This document shows, one piece after another, positions 6,400 through 13,363 of a DNA stretch of 13,939 nucleotides (the first letter of the stretch is position 1; every line of letters starts with the position of its first letter). The notes under the pieces were generated by a model. That model was not told the DNA's origin and ran no database searches. It was given only the letters and a program-made list of their open reading frames with translations. The DNA comes from an uncultured Bacilli bacterium (GTDB lineage Bacteria; Bacillota_I; Bacilli_A; RF39; UBA660). Both the position numbers and the translations under genes were made by a program. The stretch lies in NCBI GenBank assembly GCA_944364705.1, contig CALVWH010000135.1, forward strand, positions 1 through 13,939, read 5' to 3'.

Positions 6400-7075
6400 T
6401 GATTTTGATCAAACGTTTTATTCAAAATTTTTTTTAAAAAACGTTGAAAAAATAAAAGAGTTTGTACAGCAAGGAAATATATTTATTATTGCGACTGGAA
6501 GAAATTATACGCAATTGATGAGTGATTTACGTCATTTATCTGTGCCCGTATCTTTTTATATTTGCGATGATGGAGCTTTAATTTATGATTTTTATGGCAA
6601 TTTAATTTATAAAAATGAGTTAGAAAAAGAAATGGCAGAAAAAATTTATCATGAACTTTCTGAAAGTAAGCATACTTATGATACTTGGTATGACGATGGT
6701 ATCGATTATACCGTAGACATTGGTAACTTTGCCGTGAAAATTATATCAAAACCAAAAGATTATGATAAATGTGAAACACTACTTGAAAAACTTTTAAAAA
6801 AATATCCTATGGTGCATGGATATCTTAGTGAAAACTGGGTGAACATAACCAATAAAAGTGCTACTAAGGGAAATGCGATCGAATACTTAACAAAAGAATA
6901 CGTGATGGATGAAAATCAAATTTATACGATAGGGGATAACGTAAATGATCTTTCTATGTTTGAAAAATACCATAGTTTTGCTTTAGAAGATGGTATTTCC
7001 ATTGCAAAAGAAAAAGCAAAATATGTTGTGAAAGATTTTTGTGAAGTATTCGAACATATGGATAAAGAAGATTAA
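6374..7075 (+). CDS. Cof-type HAD-superfamily hydrolase
   Basis: A roughly 233-aa phosphatase of the haloacid dehalogenase superfamily (Cof/YbiV type), which usually removes phosphate from sugar phosphates, nucleotides or cofactors in the cytoplasm. Numbering from the GTG at 6374, all four motifs are present: I, SDFDQT (Asp10 nucleophile, Asp12); II, IIATGR (Thr41); III, SATKGNA (Lys165); IV, GDNVND (Asp188, Asp192). The insert between II and III corresponds to the family's cap domain. The start is uncertain. The GTG at 6374 places motif I at the usual distance from the N-terminus and overlaps the pilin gene by 26 bases; ATGs at 6338 and 6344 are possible, and none has a clear binding site. 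The substrate cannot be predicted. It is the last gene of the transketolase operon. Confidence 0.85.
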   Translation: MPTREILVSDFDQTFYSKFFLKNVEKIKEFVQQGNIFIIATGRNYTQLMSDLRHLSVPVSFYICDDGALIYDFYGNLIYKNELEKEMAEKIYHELSESKHTYDTWYDDGIDYTVDIGNFAVKIISKPKDYDKCETLLEKLLKKYPMVHGYLSENWVNITNKSATKGNAIEYLTKEYVMDENQIYTIGDNVNDLSMFEKYHSFALEDGISIAKEKAKYVVKDFCEVFEHMDKED

Positions 7076-7093
7076 TTTTTCTTTTACTTTTAC

Positions 7094-7123
7094 TTGACAA
7101 AAAAGGAAATCAATTTCTATACT
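7094..7123 (+). promoter_or_regulatory. Possible upstream promoter P1 for the GH73 gene
   Basis: A consensus TTGACA (7094-7099), an 18-bp spacer and TATACT (7118-7123). It sits almost entirely within the terminator hairpin, so the two signals may compete. The -35 match could also be partly fortuitous. Confidence 0.45.
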
Positions 7124-7139
7124 TTTTTGTCTTTTTTTG
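7096..7139 (+). terminator. Long AT-rich terminator hairpin after the HAD gene
   Basis: GACAAAAAAG (7096-7105) and CTTTTTTGTC (7122-7131) are perfect 10-bp inverted arms. Inside them GAAAT (7106-7110) and ATTTC (7113-7117) can extend the stem. A T-run (7132-7138) follows. The stem is low in GC, so its efficiency is uncertain. Confidence 0.6.
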
Positions 7140-7146
7140 TTATAAT
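7138..7146 (+). promoter_or_regulatory. Extended -10 promoter P2 for the GH73 gene
   Basis: TGTTATAAT: a perfect TATAAT (7141-7146) with extended -10 TG, directly after the terminator T-run. The expected start is near 7153, leaving about 20 nt of leader with AAAAAGGTGG ahead of the ATG at 7173. Confidence 0.65.
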
Positions 7147-7172
7147 GTAAGAGAAAATAAAAAGGTGGTCCT

Positions 7173-10100
7173 ATGAAAAATTTATTAAAATATATCCTAT
7201 TATGTTTCTGCATTTTTCTTCCGTTTGGAGTAAAAGCAGCAACGTATCAAGTAGAAGTTGTACGAAGCGATGCAGGAAATACTTCTCTTGGTACTTTTTC
7301 TGATTATAACGAAGCGAAAAGAGTTATGAATGAATATCCAAGCGATAATAAAAATGTTGCAGCGATTTACCGAGATGGAAAAATTATCAATGCCAAATAT
7401 GCGGTTTCTCAGTTCAATTATAATCACGCAGCTCCAGATTCTGGTGGAGCTGACAATATTCACAGGTTATTTCCATCGACCACTTCTAGCACGGTTTATA
7501 CAACCGTTGCAGCACCTTATGGAATTGATGCAGCTTTTTTAGATTACGATGTTTCTAGTGATCGTGCGCAAATTAAAATTAGTGGATATACGGGATGGAC
7601 GTATTTAGCAAACATCAATGTTGTTCCAATTTCCAAATTAGCAACCAGTGTTAAAATAACCGCAACAACCAATATTACCGTTCGAGCGGATCATAATACA
7701 GGATCTACCGCCCTTGGAAGTGTTGCGTTAGGAGATGTCTATACGTTTTATGATAAGTATTATGATGGTACGTATACTTGGTATAAAATTTATTATAATG
7801 GTGGATATGGTTGGTTTGCTAGTTTAAATGAACGTTGGTCGGTTGAATTAGATTCTGGAATTCAAACATATTATGAACATCATTCGAAAGGAAATTTAAT
7901 TCATTATTATAACAACCATTGGGGAACAAGTTATACCAATTTAGGACCAGCACCATCTTATTTAAACGGAAATATGAACTATTACAGTTTTGATGGACAA
8001 TATTTTTATGATGATTATAAAAAAATGATTGATGATTATAAAGAAAATTCAAATCGTCGTGCAGTCAATGCGGGAAAACCACATTATGCATATTATTTAT
8101 ATCTTCCAAATCATTCAAAAACGGGATATACTGCCAATGATTTCAATCAAATTATTCGTAATTATGGATATACTTCGAAAGCCCAGTCTGCTATGTATGA
8201 CGAAGGGCAAAGCTTTATCGAAAGTCAAGAAAAATATGGTGTGAATGCTCTTTTGACATTCTCGGCAGCAATTAACGAAAGTGCAAAAGGTACGAGTGAT
8301 ATTGCTCGTTATAAAAATAATTTATTTGGTCATGGTGCTTATGATAATTGTCCATTTGATTGCGCTACTTCTTATGCAAGCGTTAAAGAAGGAATTATGG
8401 CACATGCAAAAATGACTGGAGCAGGATACAATTCTCCAAGCGATTGGCGATATTATGGTTCTCACTATGGAAACAAACAAAGTGGAATGAATATTCAATA
8501 TGCGACCGATCCATATTGGGGAGAAAAAGCCGCTCATAATGCTTTTATTAACGATCATAATTTTGGAAGTCAAGATTATCTTATAAATACAATTGGACTT
8601 AAAATTTCTGATAAACAAGTGGAAGTAAAAAAACAACCGAATGAACAATCGGAAACCATTTATGTTATGAAAAACAAATCAACAAGTGTTGCGAATATGC
8701 CAGTCATTGTTCTTGACAAAGTAACCCAAAATAATCAGTCTTGGTATAAAGTTTATACTGATGCTTCTTTAGATGGCAATCAAAACGTAATAAACGATGG
8801 TACTTATAGTTTTGAAAATAGTTATGGATACATTAAAGTAGAAGATTTATATGTTACCAACAATCAACCAACCATTTATGCAAATGACATTCAAATAAAT
8901 GTAGGGGACCTTATTGATTTAAAGAAAAATGTTACCGCAAATGATGTTGAAAATGGAGATCTTACTAGCCGAATTACCGTTACTTCTGATGTAAATCCTA
9001 TGGTAGAAGGAAATTATACAGCTACGTATACGGTAGAAGATGACAGTCGTTTTTCGGTAAGTAAAACGGTTTCTGTAAAAGTTGTTGGTCACTCTGTTCC
9101 AACAATTACTGCAAAGGATCAAGAAGTCATTCAATACCGAGATTTTGATCCTTATAAAGGGGTTACAGCGAATGATGCGAAAGATGGAAATTTAACCAAA
9201 CAAATTCAAATTGAAAAAAATGAAGTAAATACAAAAGAACCTGGAGTATATACCGTAATTTATAGTGTTACAAATTCTTATCAAGAAAAAGTAACCAAAG
9301 AAATTAAAGTAACCGTTCTTTTAAATGAAAAACCAGTCATTTCCGCACAAGATAAAGTAATTGCTTTAAATCATAAATTTGAACCATTAGAAGGAGTTAC
9401 TGCGGAAGATAAAGAAGATGGACCAGTAGAGGTTATTCTTATAGAAAATAAAGTGCAAACAGATCAGGAAGGAACTTATCCGGTTACTTATAAAGCAGTC
9501 GATCAAGATAAACAAGAGGCAAGAAAAACAATTCAAGTAACGGTTAAAAAACAAGTACAATCACAAAAAGAAGGAAGATTTTATCTATCTTATTTACAAG
9601 AAAAAAATGGTAAATTAGAAATTAAAGGATATCAAACGATTGATGGAATCGATAATACCTTAGGAGAAGATATCTCTTATGAATTGGTTTTAAAAAATGA
9701 ACGAAATCAAAAAGAATATACCATTTCTCTTGATCGCTTAACAAAAAAAGAAGAGATGGATATGCCAATTTTATCTTCAGATGGAAAAGATTATACATAT
9801 GCTTGGTTCAAAGATACTATTTCGTTTGATCAAATTCCACAAGGAGATTATAAAGCTTATTTAAGAGCTAATACGGATGCTTATTACTCAGAATCTATTG
9901 TTCAAAATATTTTGTTTAATGAACAAGTGGTTCAATATAATACAGATAAAAAATATGTAACGATTACCAATGATTATTTAAGTGATGATATCCCAATGAT
10001 TTTTACGATTCGAGATGAAAAAATCGCAGACAAACAAACCGATGCTTCCAATACTCCATATACTTATCTTAATAAAGTTGCTTTAGAAGATGGAAAATTA

Positions 10101-10508
10101 GAACTTAACTTTGCCTCTTATGCTGTTGGTGTGGATATGCAAAAAGATACCAAAGTTCAAAGAAAAGTAATTTTAGAAAATATGGATACTTTAGAAAAAA
10201 TTGTTTATACCCCAGAAGTTACTACCAATGGTCCTTTTGTTCCTCAATTGTTACAAAAAGATAAATTTGGATTAACAAAAGAAAAAGCTTGGTCTACCGT
10301 ATCGTTGGATCTTACAAATATGGATGAAGGAGATTATCGCATTTATGTTGTAAATGAATCAAACATTTCCGATTATGGAGAAATGAATGATCTTTTATTT
10401 ACGGATTTGTCGAAAGGAAATGGAGTCGTTAATCAAAAACAAGTTTCTTTATCTGTTAATGAAGAAATTCGAAATCGAGTAGAACTTCATATCAAAAAGA
10501 ATGCATAA
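7173..10508 (+). CDS. Secreted GH73 glucosaminidase-like protein with SH3-like and Ig-like repeats
   Basis: A 1111-aa exported protein, probably a peptidoglycan hydrolase cutting N-acetylglucosaminyl bonds. The signal peptide (1-22) ends in VKA before ATY. Residues 24-150 are of unknown fold. An SH3-like wall-binding segment follows (about 158-220, ITVRADHNTGSTALGSV, WYKIYYNGGYGWF). The GH73/LytG-like catalytic domain (about 340-460) has FIESQEKYGVNALLTFSAA, the putative catalytic Glu369 in INESAKGTS, and KNNLFGHGAYDNCPFD. A second SH3-like segment covers about 480-560. Three Ig-like repeats of DUF5011 type (about 564-638, 642-716, 720-792) share a VTAxDxEDG motif. The C-terminal 300 residues contain two copies of an unrecognised module. 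There is no LPXTG, membrane anchor or lipobox, so the protein is held by wall binding or released. AAAGGTGG supports the start, and a terminator follows at once, so it is transcribed alone. Confidence 0.88.
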   Translation: MKNLLKYILLCFCIFLPFGVKAATYQVEVVRSDAGNTSLGTFSDYNEAKRVMNEYPSDNKNVAAIYRDGKIINAKYAVSQFNYNHAAPDSGGADNIHRLFPSTTSSTVYTTVAAPYGIDAAFLDYDVSSDRAQIKISGYTGWTYLANINVVPISKLATSVKITATTNITVRADHNTGSTALGSVALGDVYTFYDKYYDGTYTWYKIYYNGGYGWFASLNERWSVELDSGIQTYYEHHSKGNLIHYYNNHWGTSYTNLGPAPSYLNGNMNYYSFDGQYFYDDYKKMIDDYKENSNRRAVNAGKPHYAYYLYLPNHSKTGYTANDFNQIIRNYGYTSKAQSAMYDEGQSFIESQEKYGVNALLTFSAAINESAKGTSDIARYKNNLFGHGAYDNCPFDCATSYASVKEGIMAHAKMTGAGYNSPSDWRYYGSHYGNKQSGMNIQYATDPYWGEKAAHNAFINDHNFGSQDYLINTIGLKISDKQVEVKKQPNEQSETIYVMKNKSTSVANMPVIVLDKVTQNNQSWYKVYTDASLDGNQNVINDGTYSFENSYGYIKVEDLYVTNNQPTIYANDIQINVGDLIDLKKNVTANDVENGDLTSRITVTSDVNPMVEGNYTATYTVEDDSRFSVSKTVSVKVVGHSVPTITAKDQEVIQYRDFDPYKGVTANDAKDGNLTKQIQIEKNEVNTKEPGVYTVIYSVTNSYQEKVTKEIKVTVLLNEKPVISAQDKVIALNHKFEPLEGVTAEDKEDGPVEVILIENKVQTDQEGTYPVTYKAVDQDKQEARKTIQVTVKKQVQSQKEGRFYLSYLQEKNGKLEIKGYQTIDGIDNTLGEDISYELVLKNERNQKEYTISLDRLTKKEEMDMPILSSDGKDYTYAWFKDTISFDQIPQGDYKAYLRANTDAYYSESIVQNILFNEQVVQYNTDKKYVTITNDYLSDDIPMIFTIRDEKIADKQTDASNTPYTYLNKVALEDGKLELNFASYAVGVDMQKDTKVQRKVILENMDTLEKIVYTPEVTTNGPFVPQLLQKDKFGLTKEKAWSTVSLDLTNMDEGDYRIYVVNESNISDYGEMNDLLFTDLSKGNGVVNQKQVSLSVNEEIRNRVELHIKKNA
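8862..9548 (+). repeat. Three tandem Ig-like (DUF5011-type) repeats within the GH73 protein
   Basis: Three copies of about 75-78 residues (564-638, 642-716, 720-792). Each starts with PTI/PVI-(Y/T/S)A, continues with KxxVTAND or GVTAED plus ExGDL/KDGNL/KEDGP, and ends with EGxYxVxYxVxD followed by a V(S/T)VKV strand. They are typical spacer beta-sandwiches of surface proteins. Confidence 0.8.
9603..10502 (+). repeat. Duplicated C-terminal module of the GH73 protein
   Basis: Residues about 811-950 and 973-1110 align by eye. Matching points are GKLEIKGY / GKLELNFA, YELVLKNERNQKEYT / RKVILENMDTLEKIVYT, AWFKDTISFDQIPQGDYKAY / AWSTVSLDLTNMDEGDYRIY, YYSESIVQNILFNE / DYGEMNDLLFTDL, and a final strand YVTITND / QVSLSVNE. 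The copies are divergent, so the duplication is old. I do not recognise the domain; a beta-sandwich adhesion or wall-binding module is an inference. Confidence 0.6.
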
Positions 10509-10540
10509 AAAAGTATAAAGAAAGCCTTTATGCTTTTTTT
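10508..10540 (+). terminator. Terminator of the GH73 gene
   Basis: A 13-bp stem, AAAAAGTATAAAG (10508-10520) with CTTTATGCTTTTT (10526-10538, one G-T pair), and a 5-nt loop; the T-run continues to 10540. It begins at the last base of the stop codon. Confidence 0.75.
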
Positions 10541-10631
10541 GTAATTTAAACGCTTTATAAGAAAGAAAATAAACAAGAATGACTCTTTATATTAAAAGAT
10601 TAAAAAATTGCTCTATCATAGTTTAAAACAC

Positions 10632-10660
10632 AAAAAAACTAATAGATTGTTCTATTAGTT
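10632..10660 (-). terminator. Terminator of the PASTA gene
   Basis: On the minus strand, a perfect 10-bp stem (arms 10651-10660 and 10637-10646) with a 4-nt loop is followed by seven T (10632-10638). The gene's TAA stop lies inside the first arm. The plus-strand reading also has a tail (CTTTTTAAT), so it may stop read-through from both sides. The roughly 90 bp between it and the preceding GH73 terminator contains no feature I can support. Confidence 0.75.
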
Positions 10661-12775
10661 CTTTTTAATATTTAAGATAACTTCTATACAAGAATTAATG
10701 GTTGTTCCATTTAATTCTCCAGAATTTAATACTTGACCTCTTCTTCCATTGTCACTATCAACATAATTACATTTTAAATTATATCCTGGATAATTATTTT
10801 TTATATTTGTACAGGTAGTTTCTGGTTCATTAATTTGAATCCATGTAGGCTGAATATAGAATTTTGTTTCTTTACAACTAGGAGTAGGGGGATTCGTTGG
10901 TGTTGGGGATGGTGATGGAGAAGGGGTTGGACTTGGACTTGGAGTTGTTCCTGAATTGTTTCCACCTTGATTTGATCCACTATTATTATTCCCATTAGAA
11001 GAACTTACTTTACCACTACTTAAAACAATATTTACATAAGTATCTGCAATTACTTCAGATCCTGCTTTTTTATTTTGACTAATGGCAATGTCTTTTTCAT
11101 AAGAACTTTTTCCTCCATAACTAAACGTACAATTTAATCCTAATTCTGAGCAAGTACTAGAAATTGAACTTTTACTTTTTCCAATAAAGTTTGGAATAAC
11201 TACCGTAGATCCAGAAGAAATATAAACAATAATCGTATCCCCGTTATTTACTGGAGTTCCTTCTTCAATAGAAAATCGAATAATTTCTCCTTTTTTCACT
11301 TGACTACTTTGTTCAAATTCTTCTTGATATGGAATATCATTTTCTTTTGCCCAAGTCCGAAAGGCATTAATATCATCAAATTTCTTCATGAGTAAAGCAC
11401 CTTTTGATATGGTAACCTCAACTAAAGTTCCTTCTTCAATTTCCTGTTTTTCAGAATAATTTGCTGAAATAACCGAACCTTTTGGAATGGTTGCATGATA
11501 ATTTTCAATAAAAGAAACTTTTAATTTATTAGCAATTATCCAATTGGTAATTTCTATACTGGTCATTTTTGTAAGATCAGGAACAATAATTTTTGCTCCC
11601 TTAGAAACAACAAGCGTTACTTTATCTACTTTTGGATCGATTACTTTATTTTTTGGTGTTTGACGAATAATATTTCCTTTTGCTACCGTATCTGAAAATT
11701 CATAAGTAACTTCATAAGAAAAACCATGTCGTTTTAACCATAAACTAGCATAAAACAATGTTTTATTTTCAAAATCTTCAATTTCCATTGGAACTAAATC
11801 ACTACCATCTCCTAAAGAAACGGTAAGCTCTAAAGCATCATTTCTTCTCATTTGACCATTTTTATTTTGGGTTAAAATAATATCTTTTTTTATCTCTTCA
11901 TTGATAACGTAATCAACCGTAACATTATTTAATAAGTTTTCTTCAATCACATCTACGGCATCATCAATTTCCCATCCTACCATATCGGGAATAGAAATTT
12001 CTTTATTGTAATCCGGACCATTGGATACTGTGAAAGTCATTTTTTCAACATCTCTTACTAAAGTATCTGGTTTTACATCTTGAGCAATGACGTGATAAGG
12101 TTTGATATAATCACTATTATCATAAACTTGACTTACTTCAATACCATAAGACTCTGCCCATTTTAAAGCCGTTTGAATTTCTTTATTCGTAAAGTTTTCT
12201 ACAATAAGATTGGTTGGTAATTTTAAAATATTCATTCCCACGAGAATGTTAAAAAGAAATACACTACTTAACATAACCGATCCAAATACGGTAAAAAGCT
12301 TTTTATTCCTTTTTCGTTTGGATGCATAAATACAAATAATACAAATACCAAGTAGGAATAAAAGAAAACTATTAATCACCATTCTTGTTTGTTCGATGCT
12401 ATCATCGAATTTAAAAATGGTATATCCGATATAAGTGATGCTAAGTAAAAGCATAATGGTAAAAAGAAAGGATAAGAAAATATGAAATGGTTTTTCATTT
12501 TTCTTTTCTTTTTTTTCTTTCATCATCGTAACAAATTCATCTTGTTTTTTTTCTTTCATTAAGTCTTCCAAATTTAAAGGCTCTTTTTTCTTCTTTTTCC
12601 ATTGTTTGGTTTTCAATAAGTCTTCATCAATTGTATTTTCTTTTAATTTTGGAATTTCTTCTTTTGGTTCTTCTAAAAGTTCATCAATATCATAATCTTT
12701 TTTTTCTTTTTTCTTTATTTTTTCGACAACATCAAAATTGTTATCTAAATCAGAAAACTTGTTTTTCTTTCGCAT
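10655..12775 (-). CDS. Membrane protein with 6-7 PASTA-like repeats and no kinase domain
   Basis: A 706-aa protein, numbered from the ATG at 12775. Residues 1-96 are cytoplasmic, very rich in Lys/Glu and probably disordered. Three membrane helices follow (about 97-121, 133-150, 161-184). Then come PASTA-like repeats at about 187-254, 259-323, 326-392, 394-459, 460-522 and 523-588, each about 65 residues with the GxxI/VxxxxP plus Vxxx(V/I)S ending; the sixth (VVIPNFIGKSKSS...SEKGL-like, ending YVNIVLSSG) is the most canonical. A Gly/Asn/Ser then Ser-Pro-Thr linker (591-633) leads to a Cys-rich end domain (634-706). PASTA domains bind peptidoglycan stem peptides or lipid II in PrkC/StkP kinases and PBP2x, but no kinase or transpeptidase is fused here. 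AGGTGA at 12781-12786, five bases before the ATG, supports this start; the in-frame GTG at 12784 overlaps that site. It is transcribed alone, divergently from mscL. Confidence 0.85.
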   Translation of the reverse strand: MRKKNKFSDLDNNFDVVEKIKKKEKKDYDIDELLEEPKEEIPKLKENTIDEDLLKTKQWKKKKKEPLNLEDLMKEKKQDEFVTMMKEKKEKKNEKPFHIFLSFLFTIMLLLSITYIGYTIFKFDDSIEQTRMVINSFLLFLLGICIICIYASKRKRNKKLFTVFGSVMLSSVFLFNILVGMNILKLPTNLIVENFTNKEIQTALKWAESYGIEVSQVYDNSDYIKPYHVIAQDVKPDTLVRDVEKMTFTVSNGPDYNKEISIPDMVGWEIDDAVDVIEENLLNNVTVDYVINEEIKKDIILTQNKNGQMRRNDALELTVSLGDGSDLVPMEIEDFENKTLFYASLWLKRHGFSYEVTYEFSDTVAKGNIIRQTPKNKVIDPKVDKVTLVVSKGAKIIVPDLTKMTSIEITNWIIANKLKVSFIENYHATIPKGSVISANYSEKQEIEEGTLVEVTISKGALLMKKFDDINAFRTWAKENDIPYQEEFEQSSQVKKGEIIRFSIEEGTPVNNGDTIIVYISSGSTVVIPNFIGKSKSSISSTCSELGLNCTFSYGGKSSYEKDIAISQNKKAGSEVIADTYVNIVLSSGKVSSSNGNNNSGSNQGGNNSGTTPSPSPTPSPSPSPTPTNPPTPSCKETKFYIQPTWIQINEPETTCTNIKNNYPGYNLKCNYVDSDNGRRGQVLNSGELNGTTINSCIEVILNIKKN
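10877..10945 (-). repeat. Low-complexity Ser/Pro/Thr linker in the PASTA protein
   Basis: A run of SPSPTP-type dipeptides just before the C-terminal domain, visible in DNA as repeated GGACTTGG-like units on the plus strand. It is typical of an extended wall-spanning spacer and could vary in length between strains. Confidence 0.75.
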
Positions 12776-12793
12776 ACGATTCACCTATGATAA

Positions 12794-12799
12794 ATTATA
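12794..12799 (-). promoter_or_regulatory. -10 element of the PASTA gene
   Basis: A perfect TATAAT on the minus strand 18 bases before the ATG. No convincing -35 lies 16-18 bp upstream. The predicted leader is only about 12 nt and begins at the AGGTGA binding site. Confidence 0.5.
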
Positions 12800-12845
12800 C
12801 TATAAATATAAAAAGAAAGATAGAACGACAAAAAAGAAACGACTA

Positions 12846-12866
12846 TAGTTTACATTTTAGTTTACA
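12846..12866. repeat. Direct repeat TAGTTTACA in the PASTA/mscL divergent region
   Basis: TAGTTTACA occurs at 12846-12854 and 12858-12866, exactly 12 bp apart. Read on the minus strand the units are TGTAAACTA. It sits between the two divergent promoters and could be a binding site for a response regulator that recognises direct repeats; the regulator is unknown. Confidence 0.45.
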
Positions 12867-12892
12867 ATTTTTTAGGAATTATAAAAAAGATA

Positions 12893-12901
12893 TGCTATAC
12901 T
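12893..12901 (+). promoter_or_regulatory. Extended -10 promoter of mscL
   Basis: TGCTATACT: TATACT (12896-12901) with the extended -10 TG. The expected start is near 12908, about 15 nt before the ATG, with AGAAGG (12911-12916) as binding site. Confidence 0.6.
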
Positions 12902-12922
12902 ATTAGAGAAAGAAGGTTTTTT

Positions 12923-13363
12923 ATGAAAAAAGAAAAAACAAAAGAACTGATTGAAAAAGGGGAAGGAACGTTAAAAGAATTTAAACAATTTATTTCTAAA
13001 GGAAATATTGTAGATATGGCGATTGGTGTGATTATCGGATCTGCTTTTGGTAAAATTGTAACGTCTTTAGTTAATGATATTTTAATGCCTATTTTCGGTG
13101 TTATTATTGGAGGATTGAATTTTTCAAATCTGAAAATCCAAGTTAAGGATGCAACGATTCAATATGGTATGTTTTTACAAAATGTTCTTGATTTTCTAAT
13201 TGTATCTTTTTGTATTTTCTTATTTATTAAAATTGTTGGTAAATTTTCTAAAAAAGAAACCAAAACGGAAGAAAAAAAAGAAGATCAACAAATTATCTTA
13301 TTGCAAGAAATTCGTGATCTTTTAAAAGAAAATAAGAAAATTAAAAGTAAAAAATCGAACTAA
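12923..13363 (+). CDS. mscL: Large-conductance mechanosensitive channel
   Basis: A 146-aa pentameric channel that opens under membrane tension to release solutes during osmotic downshock. A charged N-terminal extension of about 20 residues precedes the amphipathic helix and TM1. The pore-lining helix has the family signature GNIVDMAIGVIIGSAFGKIV (27-46), continuing to NDILMPIFG (51-59). The periplasmic loop (about 64-82) leads to TM2 (YGMFLQNVLDFLIVSFCIFLFIKI, about 81-104). A Lys/Glu linker and the C-terminal helix QEIRDLLKEN form the cytoplasmic bundle. Start and binding site are clear. Its last 23 bases overlap a small gene on the other strand. Confidence 0.96.
   Translation: MKKEKTKELIEKGEGTLKEFKQFISKGNIVDMAIGVIIGSAFGKIVTSLVNDILMPIFGVIIGGLNFSNLKIQVKDATIQYGMFLQNVLDFLIVSFCIFLFIKIVGKFSKKETKTEEKKEDQQIILLQEIRDLLKENKKIKSKKSN

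Noticed and set aside
8322..8648. 108-codon open frame on the minus strand within the GH73 gene
   Set aside because: It is antisense to the catalytic and adjacent region, rich in Ile/Ser without domain features, and has no promoter or binding site; it is a by-product of AT-rich coding on the other strand.
10541..10631. Small ORF, RNA gene or operator between the two terminators
   Set aside because: Only a 15-codon frame is visible, with no conserved-looking structure, no tRNA-like fold and no promoter; I see nothing supportable here.
12846..12866. Bona fide WalR binding site
   Set aside because: Spacing between the TGTAAA units is 6 bp rather than the 5 bp of the WalR consensus, so it is kept only as an unassigned direct repeat.
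12631..12906. 91-codon plus-strand frame between the PASTA gene start and mscL
   Set aside because: It is mostly antisense to the Lys/Glu-rich PASTA tail, which forces a Leu/Phe-rich translation that only looks like membrane helices; it lacks a binding site.
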